From the NCBI GenBank assembly GCA_036365515.1, contig CM070874.1, positions 65,243,583 through 65,307,582 on the forward strand: DNA of 64,000 bases, read 5' to 3'. Under the pieces are notes generated by a model. That model saw only the letters and a program-made list of their open reading frames with translations, was not told the origin of the DNA and made no database searches. Positions 49,310 through 64,000 of the stretch are shown one piece after another. Within the stretch, counting starts at the first letter, position 1; every line of letters starts with the position of its first letter. Source of the stretch: Torymus aiolomorphi (taxonomy: Eukaryota; Arthropoda; Insecta; Hymenoptera; Torymidae). A program made the position numbers and the translations under genes.

Positions 49310-52231
49310 GCGCATCTATTATACTTTAACGCGAATCATCTCTTCGCTAAGTACCACGAAATTTCGCCAAAATTCGTCTTAATTTATCTCGAAAAGCCTC
49401 ATAAATCCATCGCTAAATACATTCACAAGTGTCTCAAGTAGCTCGAGCGACGAGATAATGGACAGTCCAGACGCGCTCCGATGCGGGACGATTGTGCCCG
49501 CGCTCTTTGATCCTCGAGACGTTTTCCATTTCTCTCTTTCTCCGAGTGCGATGCCGAGTGGCTAGACGGCCACATGTGGTGAGATTTCGTCGTCTCACGC
49601 GCGAATTTGAGTGCGCGTATGCACTTTCGGCCTTTTGTCAGCCGGAGGGGACGACTTTTATTATATGAAACGTATGAAAGACGCGTCTAGCGGATGGCTT
49701 TTAAGGCTATTATTAGCCTCAGGCTGGGGGTGGAGGATTGATGGGTCGCGGCTTTTTTGTTTCGCTTTAGAAAATGCATTTTTGTTACGGTTATTTTGCG
49801 ATTTTTAGTTTCTGTACACAAATAAAAAATTATTTTCACGAATAATAGTAAATTTTTCCAAATTTAAATTTATTGATGTAATCCTTTTAAAATCAATATA
49901 CCGCTGACAATAAATCTGAAATGTGACGTTTCTTTATATTATATCAGTTGGCATGAAACGCCATAAATCGTAAAAAGTATTCAAAACATTTCCATTCGAA
50001 ATATTGCTATATTTGCCGTTGTTCCATTTTCCGCAAAAAGGAAAAACCAAAACTCCGGAGTATGAAAAATTCTTCCTGAAAATTAAAAAAAAGTCGACTT
50101 TTTTACCTCGCTGCCATTCAACCAAATAAACACCAACTTTCGCAGTGCGTCAGGCCCTTATCCACCGGTTTCAATTTTTTTTTTCCTCGCGCGCGTATCA
50201 CCCACATGCATTTCGCGAAGCGCTTTTCGAAACGTTCTTCTTTTTTTCACCCAGCCAGCAGATAGCACGCGTGCGCGCGTTTCGAATGAAACGAGGTGGA
50301 GCGCGCGGCATCGGCATCGCGCGAGTGAGTTAAAGCGTGTCACGTTTCATAAAGAAAACGCTACTGCTGCCGCGTAGTTTTTACGTTCACGTCGCGGGAC
50401 TAGCGATGCTATTTCACGGGGCGGTTAACATTCATATATAGCTGGGTCAGCGGGTAAAGCCGAAGCGCGGGAGGAGGAAAAAAGCTCGCGTGGTATGATG
50501 GGAGAGAGGCGGCCAGAAAAATTACGCAGAATTCAGAGGCGGAGTCTGGCCATGCGTGACGCCTATAGCGGATTTGTTGCTGAGGCGTATAGCGTAGGGT
50601 AAGTCGGAGTGCCACTTTTTTTTTAGGGTAACGTGTGGGAATAATTTGATAGAATTGTGGGACATCGTATTTTTTACGTTTAAAACTGTTTATGAATATT
50701 TAGGTGGTTTGGGAAAATAGTTGGGATACGTCGTAACGTGATTGAATATACCCGTGCATTTCATGGGTATTCGGTAAATGCCATATACATAGTGTATGTA
50801 GGCGTTTATTTATACACATTTATGCAGTTTATTCATTTTTATTGGTAAATAATAAAAAGTCAGTCGTGTGTATATAGAAAGTGAATATTTATTTGAAAAT
50901 GTAGTACCCTGGTAAAAAGTATAAAAAGTTTGAAAATTTCAAAATCAAAATATTTGTTTGCTTTTGAGAAAAGCGAAGAGAAGGAAAGTTGAATAAAACA
51001 CAGTTAAAAGAATTTTTCTACATGAAAAACTTTTTTTTTGTATTCGAGACTCGCATGTAATGTTTAATGAAAACATTAAATAAATAACGCTATATAGCTG
51101 TTTTTTTAGAAGATACTGCGAATAAATTAAGCCGGTCGCACTAAATTATTTAGTTTTATCTAAACAGAAAGCTCATTACTATCATGAATGCAACCTTATT
51201 AACTTAGGATCTGATACAGCTAGATAATTAACCCGAGGCATACATTAACATACTAAGTTATCATAAAAATTCCAAAGTCTTTGAGATCCGATAACACGCA
51301 ATTACCGTAATGCCTTTACGAGCTCAAACAAATCGCCGATAAATCATCGTGTCTCCCGCACAACGCACCGTAACTCAATCGCTCCTCACACCCCGCGGAG
51401 TGGCTTTTCCCATCCCCGAAATTAATTTTAAATTCAATAACTAAAACGGCACTTCAGCGTCTCTCGCTCTCTCGCTGCTTCTTCGCTGTGGGGGCATTAA
51501 GCGAAATAATTTACGGGCGATTGAACCGTAAATCCCGGCGGCAGCATCATCCAAATGCTCTCCTGTCGGCGACACGCGCAGCTCGAATAAAAATATCCTC
51601 TTCCTCGCGCGTGTGCGCGCTGCTGTATCGGAAACTCTCGCGCGTAAAGGGATTCCCAATATATCGGGGGAGGGCCCGAGGAAGCTGCTAATGGTGTCGC
51701 GATGACTATCCCTCTCCGCGTGTATATATATACGCGCGCGGGCTCCATCAATCGTTCGCGCGAGCGAGTCTGGAATTTGGAATTCTCGCGCGGCGGCGTT
51801 GAAAAATCTCAGCGTTGCGCTTGTTCTTGTTGGTGTACGTCGCCGCCTGAGTGGATGGCAGTGCGATGCTTTGTTCGAGCTGTTGTGTGTAAGGTTTCGT
51901 GGAGTCACGGCGAGAGGTCGAGGGTGGAGACGGTAATGTCCTGATGTTTGTTGGGAAAGGAGAATAAAATTGTTAAGGGATTTAGCGCTACTTGGATGTT
52001 TAATAATTTTTTTTTTCTTTTAAATTGATTAAAAATAGTGGACGAAAAACTTAGTATTCATTGATACACTTACAAGCTCGAGGTTTGTATTAGGTTAATG
52101 AGATAAAAAAATAATGTCAGTCCAAAAATTATAAAAAAAGCATCAGATCGTGTAAAGTATACCTGGGTATTGAACTTTTTAGAATCGTGAAAGTCTATTT
52201 GTTCAAAATAACTGTTTTAATTGAATATATA
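49310..52231. other. non-coding stretch with islands
   Basis: No credible gene seen. Islands lie near 49.5, 50.3 and 51.6 kb, with AT-rich valleys between. At 50907 a CCCTGGTAAAAAG sequence resembles the end of the CCCTGGTAGAAA family, without a partner end. Confidence 0.55.
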
Positions 52232-53261
52232 CCCTGGTAGAAAATAAACCAATTCGGATGGCTTAGCTACTAACTGTTGGCCAATAATTTAGGCCAACGA
52301 ATAAGAAAAATATTGACCAACGGTTGACCAACGGTTGGTGGACTATCAATCAATAATAAAACATTGAGTAACTCATAAAACAATAATAGAAATTAATAAG
52401 AAATATAGATATGTAAAAAGATTTTGATACATAAACAATAATAAAAATTATTGTAATGCATTAAAAAAATATTTGAATGAAGTTGGGGGTAAATTTATTT
52501 GAAGGTTAAGTAGGCAGCGTAGCCCGTGGGCTATTCTCCGAAATTACTGTCCGCATCCCGCTTTCCGCAAGACAAGCACACATGCACATAAATACACACA
52601 TATTACATACACACGAGTGCGATCGCAGGTTCATGTGTTATGTATAGGTAAAAGTATTTAACTGCGCAGACTCATACGAGTCACGTGATGGGATTGCCGG
52701 GATCGCGTGGTTTTGCTTCACTGTAAAGGTCAGATGATAACGGAGCACCGTGTAGAAAACGGAGCAATACGAGTACGAAGAATTTATGTAGAATACTTTC
52801 AAATTTTAAATGTAGAATACCTTTTATGTAGGATTCTTTCAAATTTTAAATATAGGATACTTTTAAATTTAAAAAAATGTAAGTATCCACCAGTACATGT
52901 ACTGACTTACGTCAAAAAGTCACGCATACGACACATTAACACGCCCTAACCTCAATTTGAACAAACAAAACTATACCCGTTACCGATTTAACCATATTTA
53001 TCTGAAGAAAAATATTATTAATATATGTGGGTTTTGATTATTCTATGAATAATACAAATTTTGAGAGTTTTATTTAAATAATAAGTTGTGTAAATGATTT
53101 TTATTTAAGATTTTTAATATTAAGCATTCATTGACCAAGCGCAAGGGTGATTCCGTGACGAAATAAGCGGTATTTATCGCTAACTGTTGGTTAAACGGTT
53201 GGCCAAATCCTTGCGATTTGGCGAACGGATGGCGTACGGTTGGTTACAATTTCTACCAGGG
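52232..53261. mobile_element. 1.03-kb element with CCCTGGTAGAAA terminal inverted repeats
   Basis: The left end reads CCCTGGTAGAAAATAAACCA and the right end, reverse-complemented, reads CCCTGGTAGAAATTGTAACC. Both match the two distinct ends of the 19961-20205 element, but in the opposite order. The flanks are TA on both sides, consistent with a 2-bp target duplication. Sub-terminal GACCAACGGTTG and AACGGTTGGCC palindromes recur. Inside are a GC-richer block (52500-52720) and a small AT-rich minisatellite. There is no transposase-length ORF, so it is non-autonomous or carries captured sequence. Confidence 0.82.
52785..52873. repeat. AT-rich minisatellite inside the 52.2-kb element
   Basis: Units of the form TATGTAGAATACTTTC + AAATTTTAAA recur about three and a half times with point changes and one shortened copy. 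Confidence 0.75.
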
Positions 53262-57833
<4,572 letters not shown>

Positions 57834-58281
57834 CCCTGGTAGAAATTCATTTATATAAAATGGCCAATGAGTTAGAAAATAGCTAGTAAAACTGGCTAAT
57901 TAATCGCTATGATGAAACGATTTTTCAACCATTATTTGTCTATTTCTTAGATTGACGTAACAACAAAACATTCGTATTTGATTTACTTACTAATTTTATC
58001 TTTGATGAAAGAGCACTAAAGTGCATTGGATGCCTTACCAAAATATAAATAAATAAAATTAACTAATAAATCATTTTTTGTACTTTTTCTGTGAATAATT
58101 CAGCAAAACTTTTATTCAAGCCTTTTTAACTAGCTATTTCCAGACTAAAGAAACTGATCAGTTTTAATACCTTTAAAATACTCAAGAACAAGCTTGTGCT
58201 TGTCTTCGAAAAACTCATTCTATTTTTCAATCTATGAAATGGCCAAATAACAGGAGAAAAAGCGTTTCATCAGGAGCTAGA

Positions 58282-58368
58282 AACTGGACAAGAGAAATTC
58301 CTATTTTATAGCAAGTTTCTAATATAAATGGTCAGTTATTGGTTGTGCGGGATAATATACATAATAAC
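58282..58368. repeat. direct repeat copy 1 (87 bp, promoter-bearing)
   Basis: It matches 59172-59258 at 85 of 87 positions (differences at 58329 and 58360), with a constant offset of 890 bp. It contains the TATAAAATAGG segment on the minus strand. Confidence 0.95.
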
Positions 58369-58519
58369 ATAAAAAACGTAAGGTTATTTTGAATTGTTAA
58401 AAAATGAATATTCTTAGTACAAGAGGAAATCCATTATGTTTAATAATCATTTTACTTAATTAAAATACTTATATTCTTAATACAAGAATAGATAAATTTC
58501 ATATAGTAATCATATTACT

Positions 58520-59117
58520 TCATATAAAAATTAACAGTTTCAGTATAAGAAGAAATCTGTCATATCTATTATATTTAATAATGATTTGAGCTAGTTCGGT
58601 TTCAGAAAATTCAGCGTCCTGAAAAAAAAACAGACTAATTAAAAATCAATTCATAATTTTAAAATATGTATTTTTTACTTTACCTCTATTTCGTTTTGAT
58701 TTTCAAAATTTTTGATTGATTTGATAATTCGTTAAATTGCAGGAGAACTTAAATTCATTTTCAATTTTTTGAAATCATCAACTGTCATACAAGATAAGAT
58801 ATCAATATCAATATCTGCATCTGAAAATATAAATACAATTGTTTAAAATTAATTTTCATTTTGAATAAATAAATCGCGTTATAAGATAATTTTTTTTGTA
58901 AAGTACCATCAAAAATGGAACTAACAATAAAAGCAGAAAAGTTACTCTCTAAAAATAAATATGTGAAAAGTTGTTCACTGATTCGTACCAGGACTTTTGA
59001 CATATTCATTTTTAGAGAGTACAATTATAAAAAATAAAACTTACCTTTCAAAGCCGTCGTAACACTATTGTCCAAATACGATAAGTGAACAAATTTTTCA
59101 ATTCTTCGGAACCTCAT
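58520..59117 (-). pseudogene. three-exon SAM-domain-like gene with one in-frame stop
   Basis: Exon 1 (59117-59045) starts MRFRRIEKFVHLSYLDNS and ends at donor AAAG-GTAAGT. Exon 2 (58820-58684) follows acceptor TTTATATTTTCAG and ends at donor GAG-GTAAAG. Exon 3 (58618-58520) follows acceptor TTTTTTTTTCAG. Coding lengths 73, 137 and 99 nt join in one frame of 103 codons including the terminal stop. The spliced product reads ...LKDADIDIDILSCMTVDD, FKKLKMNLSSPAI, stop, RIIKSIKNFENQNE. This pattern (IDxDxLxxMTxDDFKKLxM...IxxxIKxF) fits a SAM (sterile alpha motif) interaction domain. The only break is TAA at 58734-58732, inside the region matching the last SAM helix. Exon 3 adds a 32-residue tail without a recognised motif. 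The stop makes it a pseudogene unless splicing differs. Confidence 0.45.
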
Positions 59118-59158
59118 TTTTCTAGTATCAATCTTCACACTTGAACGAACTGGCGCAT

Positions 59159-59200
59159 ACTGATGAATTCTAACTGGACAAGAGAAATTCCTATTTTATA
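59159..59200 (-). promoter_or_regulatory. TATA-type promoter of the SAM-like gene
   Basis: On the minus strand TATAAAA (59200-59194) is followed by GTCCAGTT (A at 59175, 25 nt downstream) and by an arthropod-initiator TCAGT (59163-59159, A at 59161, 39 nt downstream). The ATG lies 44 nt beyond the latter. The TATA and GTCCAGTT part is duplicated at 58282-58368; the TCAGT is not. Confidence 0.45.
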
Positions 59201-59258
59201 GCAAGTTTCTAATATAAACGGTCAGTTATTGGTTGTGCGGGATAATATAAATAATAAC
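59172..59258. repeat. direct repeat copy 2 (87 bp, promoter-bearing)
   Basis: Partner of 58282-58368. It lies directly upstream of the SAM-like gene on the minus strand. Confidence 0.95.
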
Positions 59259-59599
59259 TACAAGTTAAAGTTCTAAATATAGCGTACTTTATTGAATTCA
59301 AAGTAGCGCGAGGTGGGGGAGATGATGTGCTCTCGCGGCGATCCGTGGCTAGACTGACTAAGCTAGTCGGTTGGGGAGGAACCGCGAGGTTCTCTCCCGC
59401 AAACGCGCGATCTAACACCAACGCTGATTGGTGGAAAAACTATCGGAAGACACCGCGAACAAAGAGAGTGTTTTTGTGTGTATGTGTGTGTAGGACGAAT
59501 TCCTAACATTAGTTATAAAATGTTTTGTATTTCCACCAGTGCATATTAATAGGAGTTTAGAAGTTTTGCGTGGTAATGTACTGATAGATGCTATGGATT

Positions 59600-59615
59600 G
59601 TTTGTGCAGGTGAGT
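59600..59615 (+). promoter_or_regulatory. weak ratchet-type splice site
   Basis: TTTGTGCAG (ending 59609) is joined directly to a consensus donor GTGAGT. The pyrimidine tract is poor, so this may be chance. Confidence 0.2.
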
Positions 59616-61399
59616 TCGGAACTAGAATAACAAACAATTAAGCGTAGAAATTGGTGTAATATTGAGAAATGTCAACATTTCTTCTAATTAATGTTCGTCG
59701 AATGGATTGCTCTTATATTAAAAATAACAAGGAGCTTTACTACATTGTATACAATACGCGCTTTCTAAATATTTCATCTGCATCCATTATACGCACAAAT
59801 TTTTGTTACGCGAAAAATATTTGTAAAATTTACAAAGTTCCAGCAGTTCAAGCGAAGTAATTCACATTGGTTACACGTCACACAGGAAAGTTCAAACGAG
59901 CTCGCTCCCCAAACCCATTTTTGTAACCCTCAAAAGTTTCCAGCGCGCATCGCGACTTGATGGATTTTTATGAAACTTACAAGACGTGCTCGCTCTCTGC
60001 AATGCGCCATGAGGGAAGCAAAGTTACACGTACCTATATACCTCCAGAATTCCGTGCAAACCATCTTTTGCATTATCAATCCCTACATACGCTCTCCTAG
60101 AAAAACCATCAAATTGTCACATTCTCTCTCCCATTTATATTTCAATGGACTCTTTTATACACCGGGACAATGACATTTCACTGTAAAAACGATTGAACGA
60201 TCGATCGCCCCATAATGAAATCAAACTCCCGGCATTCACGTCTCTGCAATTATAATCCCAAAGCCCGCGCGTCCTTTGAAACTCAACTTTTCCATAGAAC
60301 TCCCGAGAAACTATTATCCGGTTCGCGCGCGCGCACGAAAGCTCCAATCGATTCCCTCTTCCTCTATATACACGCGCTCAATCGACATTCAAACGCCGCC
60401 TTATGACTTATCCGTGCGCGCCTGCGCCTTCTGCGCGTAATATCTCTCCCGTAGGATATAGAAAGAGAGAGAGAACAGAGAATAATCCGCGCGCGGTTCT
60501 GCCCCGAGGTATAAAGAAGCCCGGCTGCGGGCGAAAAGAAGAAACGCAACAACGGGCGGGCCGGGCTTTCCCTTTGAGCGTTCGTGAGATTGAACGCAAA
60601 TAGGTCGGAAAAATATGGGCGCGGGGTTGGGCTGTGGCGAGGATAAAGCGGTTATCAAAGGGAAAAAGCGCATGCACGCTTACTCTCTCTTTGGTAATAG
60701 ATGCACCTGCGTGTGCGCGGTCATCGTCTTCGCATTGGAGCCGCGGCGTCGCGGGCGAGTCGACCGATGGGAAAAGTTATTCAATTTTCCCCCAACCCCA
60801 CACGCGAGTTGTCGGGGAGGAAGAAAGTTTGCAGATTCTTCCTCGCGCGCGTTTCCATCATTCGATTCTTGAGTAGTGCGAGCGCATTTCTGTCGAGTGG
60901 CTGCGGCAAGCGCGAAATTGCTTCTGAGACTGAGTGATGGTATATGGGAGTTGGGATATGTCAATGTGAAATTCAAATTTTTCAAGCGTTATATGTTTTT
61001 ATCTTAAAGCGGTTAATTGGCTGCTTGTAATTAGCTTTGAAGTTTTATATTAAACAATGCAGTGGCCTGGATAAATGTTTATAAAGGTTTAATATGAGAG
61101 CTGTACAGCTCGGATGCATTCACTCTCTCTCGCCGCGGCAGCGGAAACTTTAGCACCTCTTTGTAGTTCGCGCGCTCGGATCCGTGGGGATATATACTTT
61201 CATACATAATAATTTAATATGATTTGCATAATTTATGCGGCTTCATATGTTGTTTATAAGCCGTGATAAATATTAAGGGCGTGAAATAAAAGTTTTGCCC
61301 CTGGCGTTGAAATTAAAAATGAAAAGCTCATTCTTTATGCGTCAAATAAAATATCATTGCATAAGTTTTATTTCTTATGCAACTTTATAAATAATCGTT

Positions 61400-61424
61400 A
61401 TTTTCTTTTCTGTTTCAGGTGCGT
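61400..61424 (+). promoter_or_regulatory. second candidate ratchet splice site
   Basis: TTTTCTTTTCTGTTTCAG (ending 61418) is followed at once by GTGCGT. It shares TTTCTGTTTCAGGTG (15 nt) with the 37549/37550 site. The acceptor is strong and the donor moderate. Confidence 0.3.
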
Positions 61425-61775
61425 TATAAATGCAGTGGTTTTTATTATAAATCATGATCTCGTAAGTAGAAATATAATTTACTTTTTTTTTTCCGAAAAG
61501 GTACAGGGATTATGTTATACATATAGTATGTACGTATATTTCGTTAGATTATTACCCTTTATCAACCTAATTCTATAAGTATATTAATAACGAGCGCGAA
61601 TTTATCACTGATCCTTTTTCAGGTTACTCCCACCTACAAATTTCGAAAAAATCACTCACCACCACAATCCCCCGGTTATCACCAATTCCAGGCCGACCCG
61701 TCAACCCCGCCTCATCCCCGTCAGAATTCAATTGACCTAGAACGCAGGCGTCGCGCATAACCTGCCTTGTCGATC

Positions 61776-61806
<31 letters not shown>

Positions 61807-63446
61807 TTCCTCCGTGACCTGACCACACCATACACACATGCGTGCGCGTCCCAAGTCGCTCTTCGAGCGCCGATTACGCGGGCATTAAACTTGCAGGCGG
61901 CGGGGCCCCGGGGCTCTCCGATAACGCCGTCGTCACTTCCTGGACGCAACCATCGCATTAAGCACGCGCGTACGTACCCATCGCACCTAGTGATAGACCG
62001 CCCCGGGGATATTAAGGTATCATTACGAGGCTGTTCGCTGATGGTTGAGACCACGACGACGATGGGTGTCGTGCGAAGACGAGGGTATATATACGACACG
62101 GGGGCGCGTGGTACGAAGATGATGGGAGAGTGAGAGAGTTTGTGCTCTCTCTCTCCTGTTTGCTACTAACGTGCGAGAGAGGATCCTCGGGCCCGCTTCG
62201 CCGGACAATGTGCATTGTAATTACAGCGGGAGCCTGCGCGTGAACACCGGTTATCTACGTGTATGCGTCTGTGTATACCTGCGCATAGTGGCTGCCGGGC
62301 TTTTATGAATACCTGCGCACCCCCCGGAACCATCTATACACACACGCGCGTGTTTATACGCGTATAAGCGCGTGTCCCTTTACACGCCCTCTCCTGTCAC
62401 GGTCTTATGAGTACGTATATACGTACGCGCGCGTATATGTAAATGTCCGATTATTCACGTACACGTATATATAGAGAGTGGAGCGTCCGTTCCAGCAGCA
62501 GCCGTCGAATATCCCTCGCCTCCTCCTTCGTGCGTAACGCGCCGGCCCGCAGCAGAGATACAGAGTCGATCGTCTCGCTTTCGCACGCACGCGCTTTACA
62601 CCTTATACGACACGTCACTTGGCGCGCACACAGCCGGGCGCAATTGCTTAGCCACCGTTCGACCTGACACGATCCAATCTCGGTCCCCTCGGGAGATGGA
62701 TACTCTCTCGCGCGTCCCTAGTTCGCACCCGGGTAGCTGGAATTAAAGGGCTTAGGTGCGCCGAAATGGCGCGAGTACAGGGGGGGTTTTGCCTTTTTTC
62801 CTTTTTTTTTTTACGCGAAAAATGGGGTTGGGACGCGCGAGCGCGTTTTTCGGTCGCTGCTACTGCTGCACTTTTTGCAGGATTTTTTTTGGTGGTGGTG
62901 GTGGTGACCGATATTCGGGGAGGTATTTCTGGATGCTAAATGATGCAGGATAATTTTTAACGCACAGTGCGGCATGTTACACGAGTTTTAACATACATAT
63001 TATATAAATTCGGGAATTCGTTAATATGTGTGTTTTCGGGGTTTAAATCCGCGTGTAAAATAGTTGCATATTTAAAGAAAAGCGAAACCGTGAAATATAT
63101 ATACTTTTTTTTTTTCGCCGAAATGTCGACCGCATGTGTTAGTCTCTTTATTCTCACTTTTTGTTTAATTTTTTATTTTAATGCTCTAATATGTATTCTG
63201 TAGCAGTTTTTTCATTTCAAAACCTCAGCTGCGATTATATAATTTAAGGGGACAAGCCATGGTTAAAACTGAAAAAAATAAGAATAAATAATTTGATTAA
63301 TAATAAATTCCAGGTGTAATCTTTGAACTTAATATTTTTCCCACTAATAAGTAGTGTTATTACCTACAATTTCCGTCTGTAGTTAGCTAATAATATACAT
63401 CTGGCTCTTGCGTACATTTTATTAATAATTTAACTCTGATTTATTG

Positions 63447-63758
63447 ATTGCCGTAGGTTTACTTTTCAACAACTAAATAAAATGACTTGAAATTCATGTC
63501 TTGATCTTTGTTTTTACATCAGTTACCAGTTTTTTGTGCTACTTTTCCTAAAAAAATTTTTTTAATATTTATTTTTTATGAAATATCTCAATTTTTTGTA
63601 TATTTTATCAAAAGTTCTATAATTTTATTTTTTTTATTTTTTTCTGAAGCTTTTTTCAAAAAAGTAGCGCACATTCCTTGTGGCTAATGTAAAAAGGAAT
63701 GCTCACCTAAAATTTCAAGTCATTTCGTTCACTTGGTGAAAAATAAACTTACGGCAAT
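63447..63758. mobile_element. 312-bp foldback (MITE-like) element
   Basis: 48-bp arms at 63447-63494 and 63711-63758 are inverted copies with about 41 of 48 matches, both starting ATTGCCGTA and ending ATGACTTGAAATT inward. A second, inner inverted pair contains GTGCTACTTTT near 63536 and its counterpart AAAAAAGTAGCGCAC near 63658-63672. A small CATTCCTT/AAGGAATG hairpin lies within the right half. No target duplication was recognised and there is no coding capacity. Confidence 0.7.
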
Positions 63759-64000
63759 GACCCTGTAAACACAAAAAACAAGTTTTTCAGAAATCATGTT
63801 TGAAACTTGAGTTTCTTATAACTTATGGTAAGCTTTTCAAAACTACTTACAAAAATCTTTTTCACAATTCTGTATAATATACTTTGATTAAACATGAAAA
63901 ATGGAATATCCATATGACAATTATTTTGGCACGGACACTCTAATCATCTCATGTCTAGTCTCATTAAATATCTGTAAAAAAAGGTTTAATTAGCTTAATG
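63759..64000. other. AT-rich window end
   Basis: Nothing recognisable. Confidence 0.5.

Larger units (their letters stand above)
57834..59541 (-). mobile_element. candidate DNA transposon carrying a broken SAM-like gene
   Basis: The left end at 57834 is CCCTGGTAGAAATTC, identical over 13 bases to the type A ends (those reading CCCTGGTAGAAAT) of the other two elements. The interior then differs. The best right-end match is ATTTCCACCAGTG at 59529-59541, two mismatches from the inverted repeat, so this boundary is uncertain. Inside lie a minus-strand three-exon gene (59117-58520), a TATA promoter segment present twice (59172-59258 and 58282-58368), and a second minus-strand open segment after the inner copy at about 58209-58140 (reading EDKHKLVLEYFKGIKTDQFL). 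Paired promoters followed by separate short reading frames suggest a two-gene or duplicated element. Confidence 0.45.
59542..63446. other. non-coding stretch with islands
   Basis: Islands are centred near 60.4 and 62.3 kb. A (TC)n tract lies at 61776-61802 and a GGT-repeat at about 62890-62905. AT-rich DNA fills 61.2-61.6 and 62.95-63.4 kb. The only open frames are chance frames. Confidence 0.55.

Noticed and set aside
50907..50940. Another CCCTGGTA element
   Set aside because: Only one degenerate end (CCCTGGTAAAAAG) and no inverted partner within a few kb.
59262..59510. Solo LTR on the minus strand (TGTTAGGAATTCG... with AATAAA)
   Set aside because: It starts with TG and has a poly(A) signal, but no matching second LTR, primer-binding site, CA end or target duplication was found. 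It is better explained as part of the promoter-bearing element.
61604..61624. CTTTTTCAG followed by GTTACT as another ratchet site
   Set aside because: The donor half is too weak.

Overview
This is eukaryotic nuclear DNA and almost certainly arthropod. It has spliced genes with GT/AG introns, long non-coding tracts, many (GA)n, (TC)n, (CA)n and (CG)n microsatellites, and no operons or ribosome-binding sites. CpG is abundant and not visibly depleted. The one clear gene encodes a leucine-rich-repeat-like single-pass receptor. A hymenopteran, possibly a parasitoid wasp, fits the overall look, but that is an inference and nothing here proves it.

Layout. From 1 to 14.6 kb lies one well-supported minus-strand gene. 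Its 5' coding exon (14312-14097) encodes a signal peptide and a Cys-rich cap. A single intron of about 11.3 kb follows, then a terminal exon (2776-1403) with the rest of the ectodomain, one transmembrane helix and a short tail ending in a PDZ-ligand-like motif. The splice phases fit exactly and give 529 residues. The 3' UTR contains a CAG-type repeat. The intron holds a tRNA-like gene on the opposite strand, with an AGA anticodon in an Ala-like body. From 14.6 to 64 kb I see no conserved protein gene. It is either intergenic or intronic to a larger gene; a strong zero-length-exon (ratchet) splice site on the + strand at 37549/37550, with weaker ones elsewhere, favours a long + strand intron. 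AT-rich valleys carry mobile elements. Two elements, at 19961-20205 and 52232-53261, share CCCTGGTAGAAA inverted ends in opposite orientations. A third at 57834-~59541 carries a three-exon, SAM-domain-like gene broken by one in-frame stop, with a TATA promoter segment present twice. There is a foldback element at 63447-63758. A weak two-exon minus-strand gene candidate lies at 45091-44629.

The most unusual signal is compositional. Roughly 45 CpG-rich islands, about 1.4 kb apart, alternate with AT-rich valleys. In each, the left flank is A+C-rich and the right flank is G+T-rich on the + strand, so the strand skew flips at the island centre. Hand counts on four islands give 70% A+C on the left and 70% G+T on the right. 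This repeated outward G+T sawtooth is what closely spaced bidirectional replication origins or divergent transcription start sites would leave behind. It does not depend on any annotated gene.
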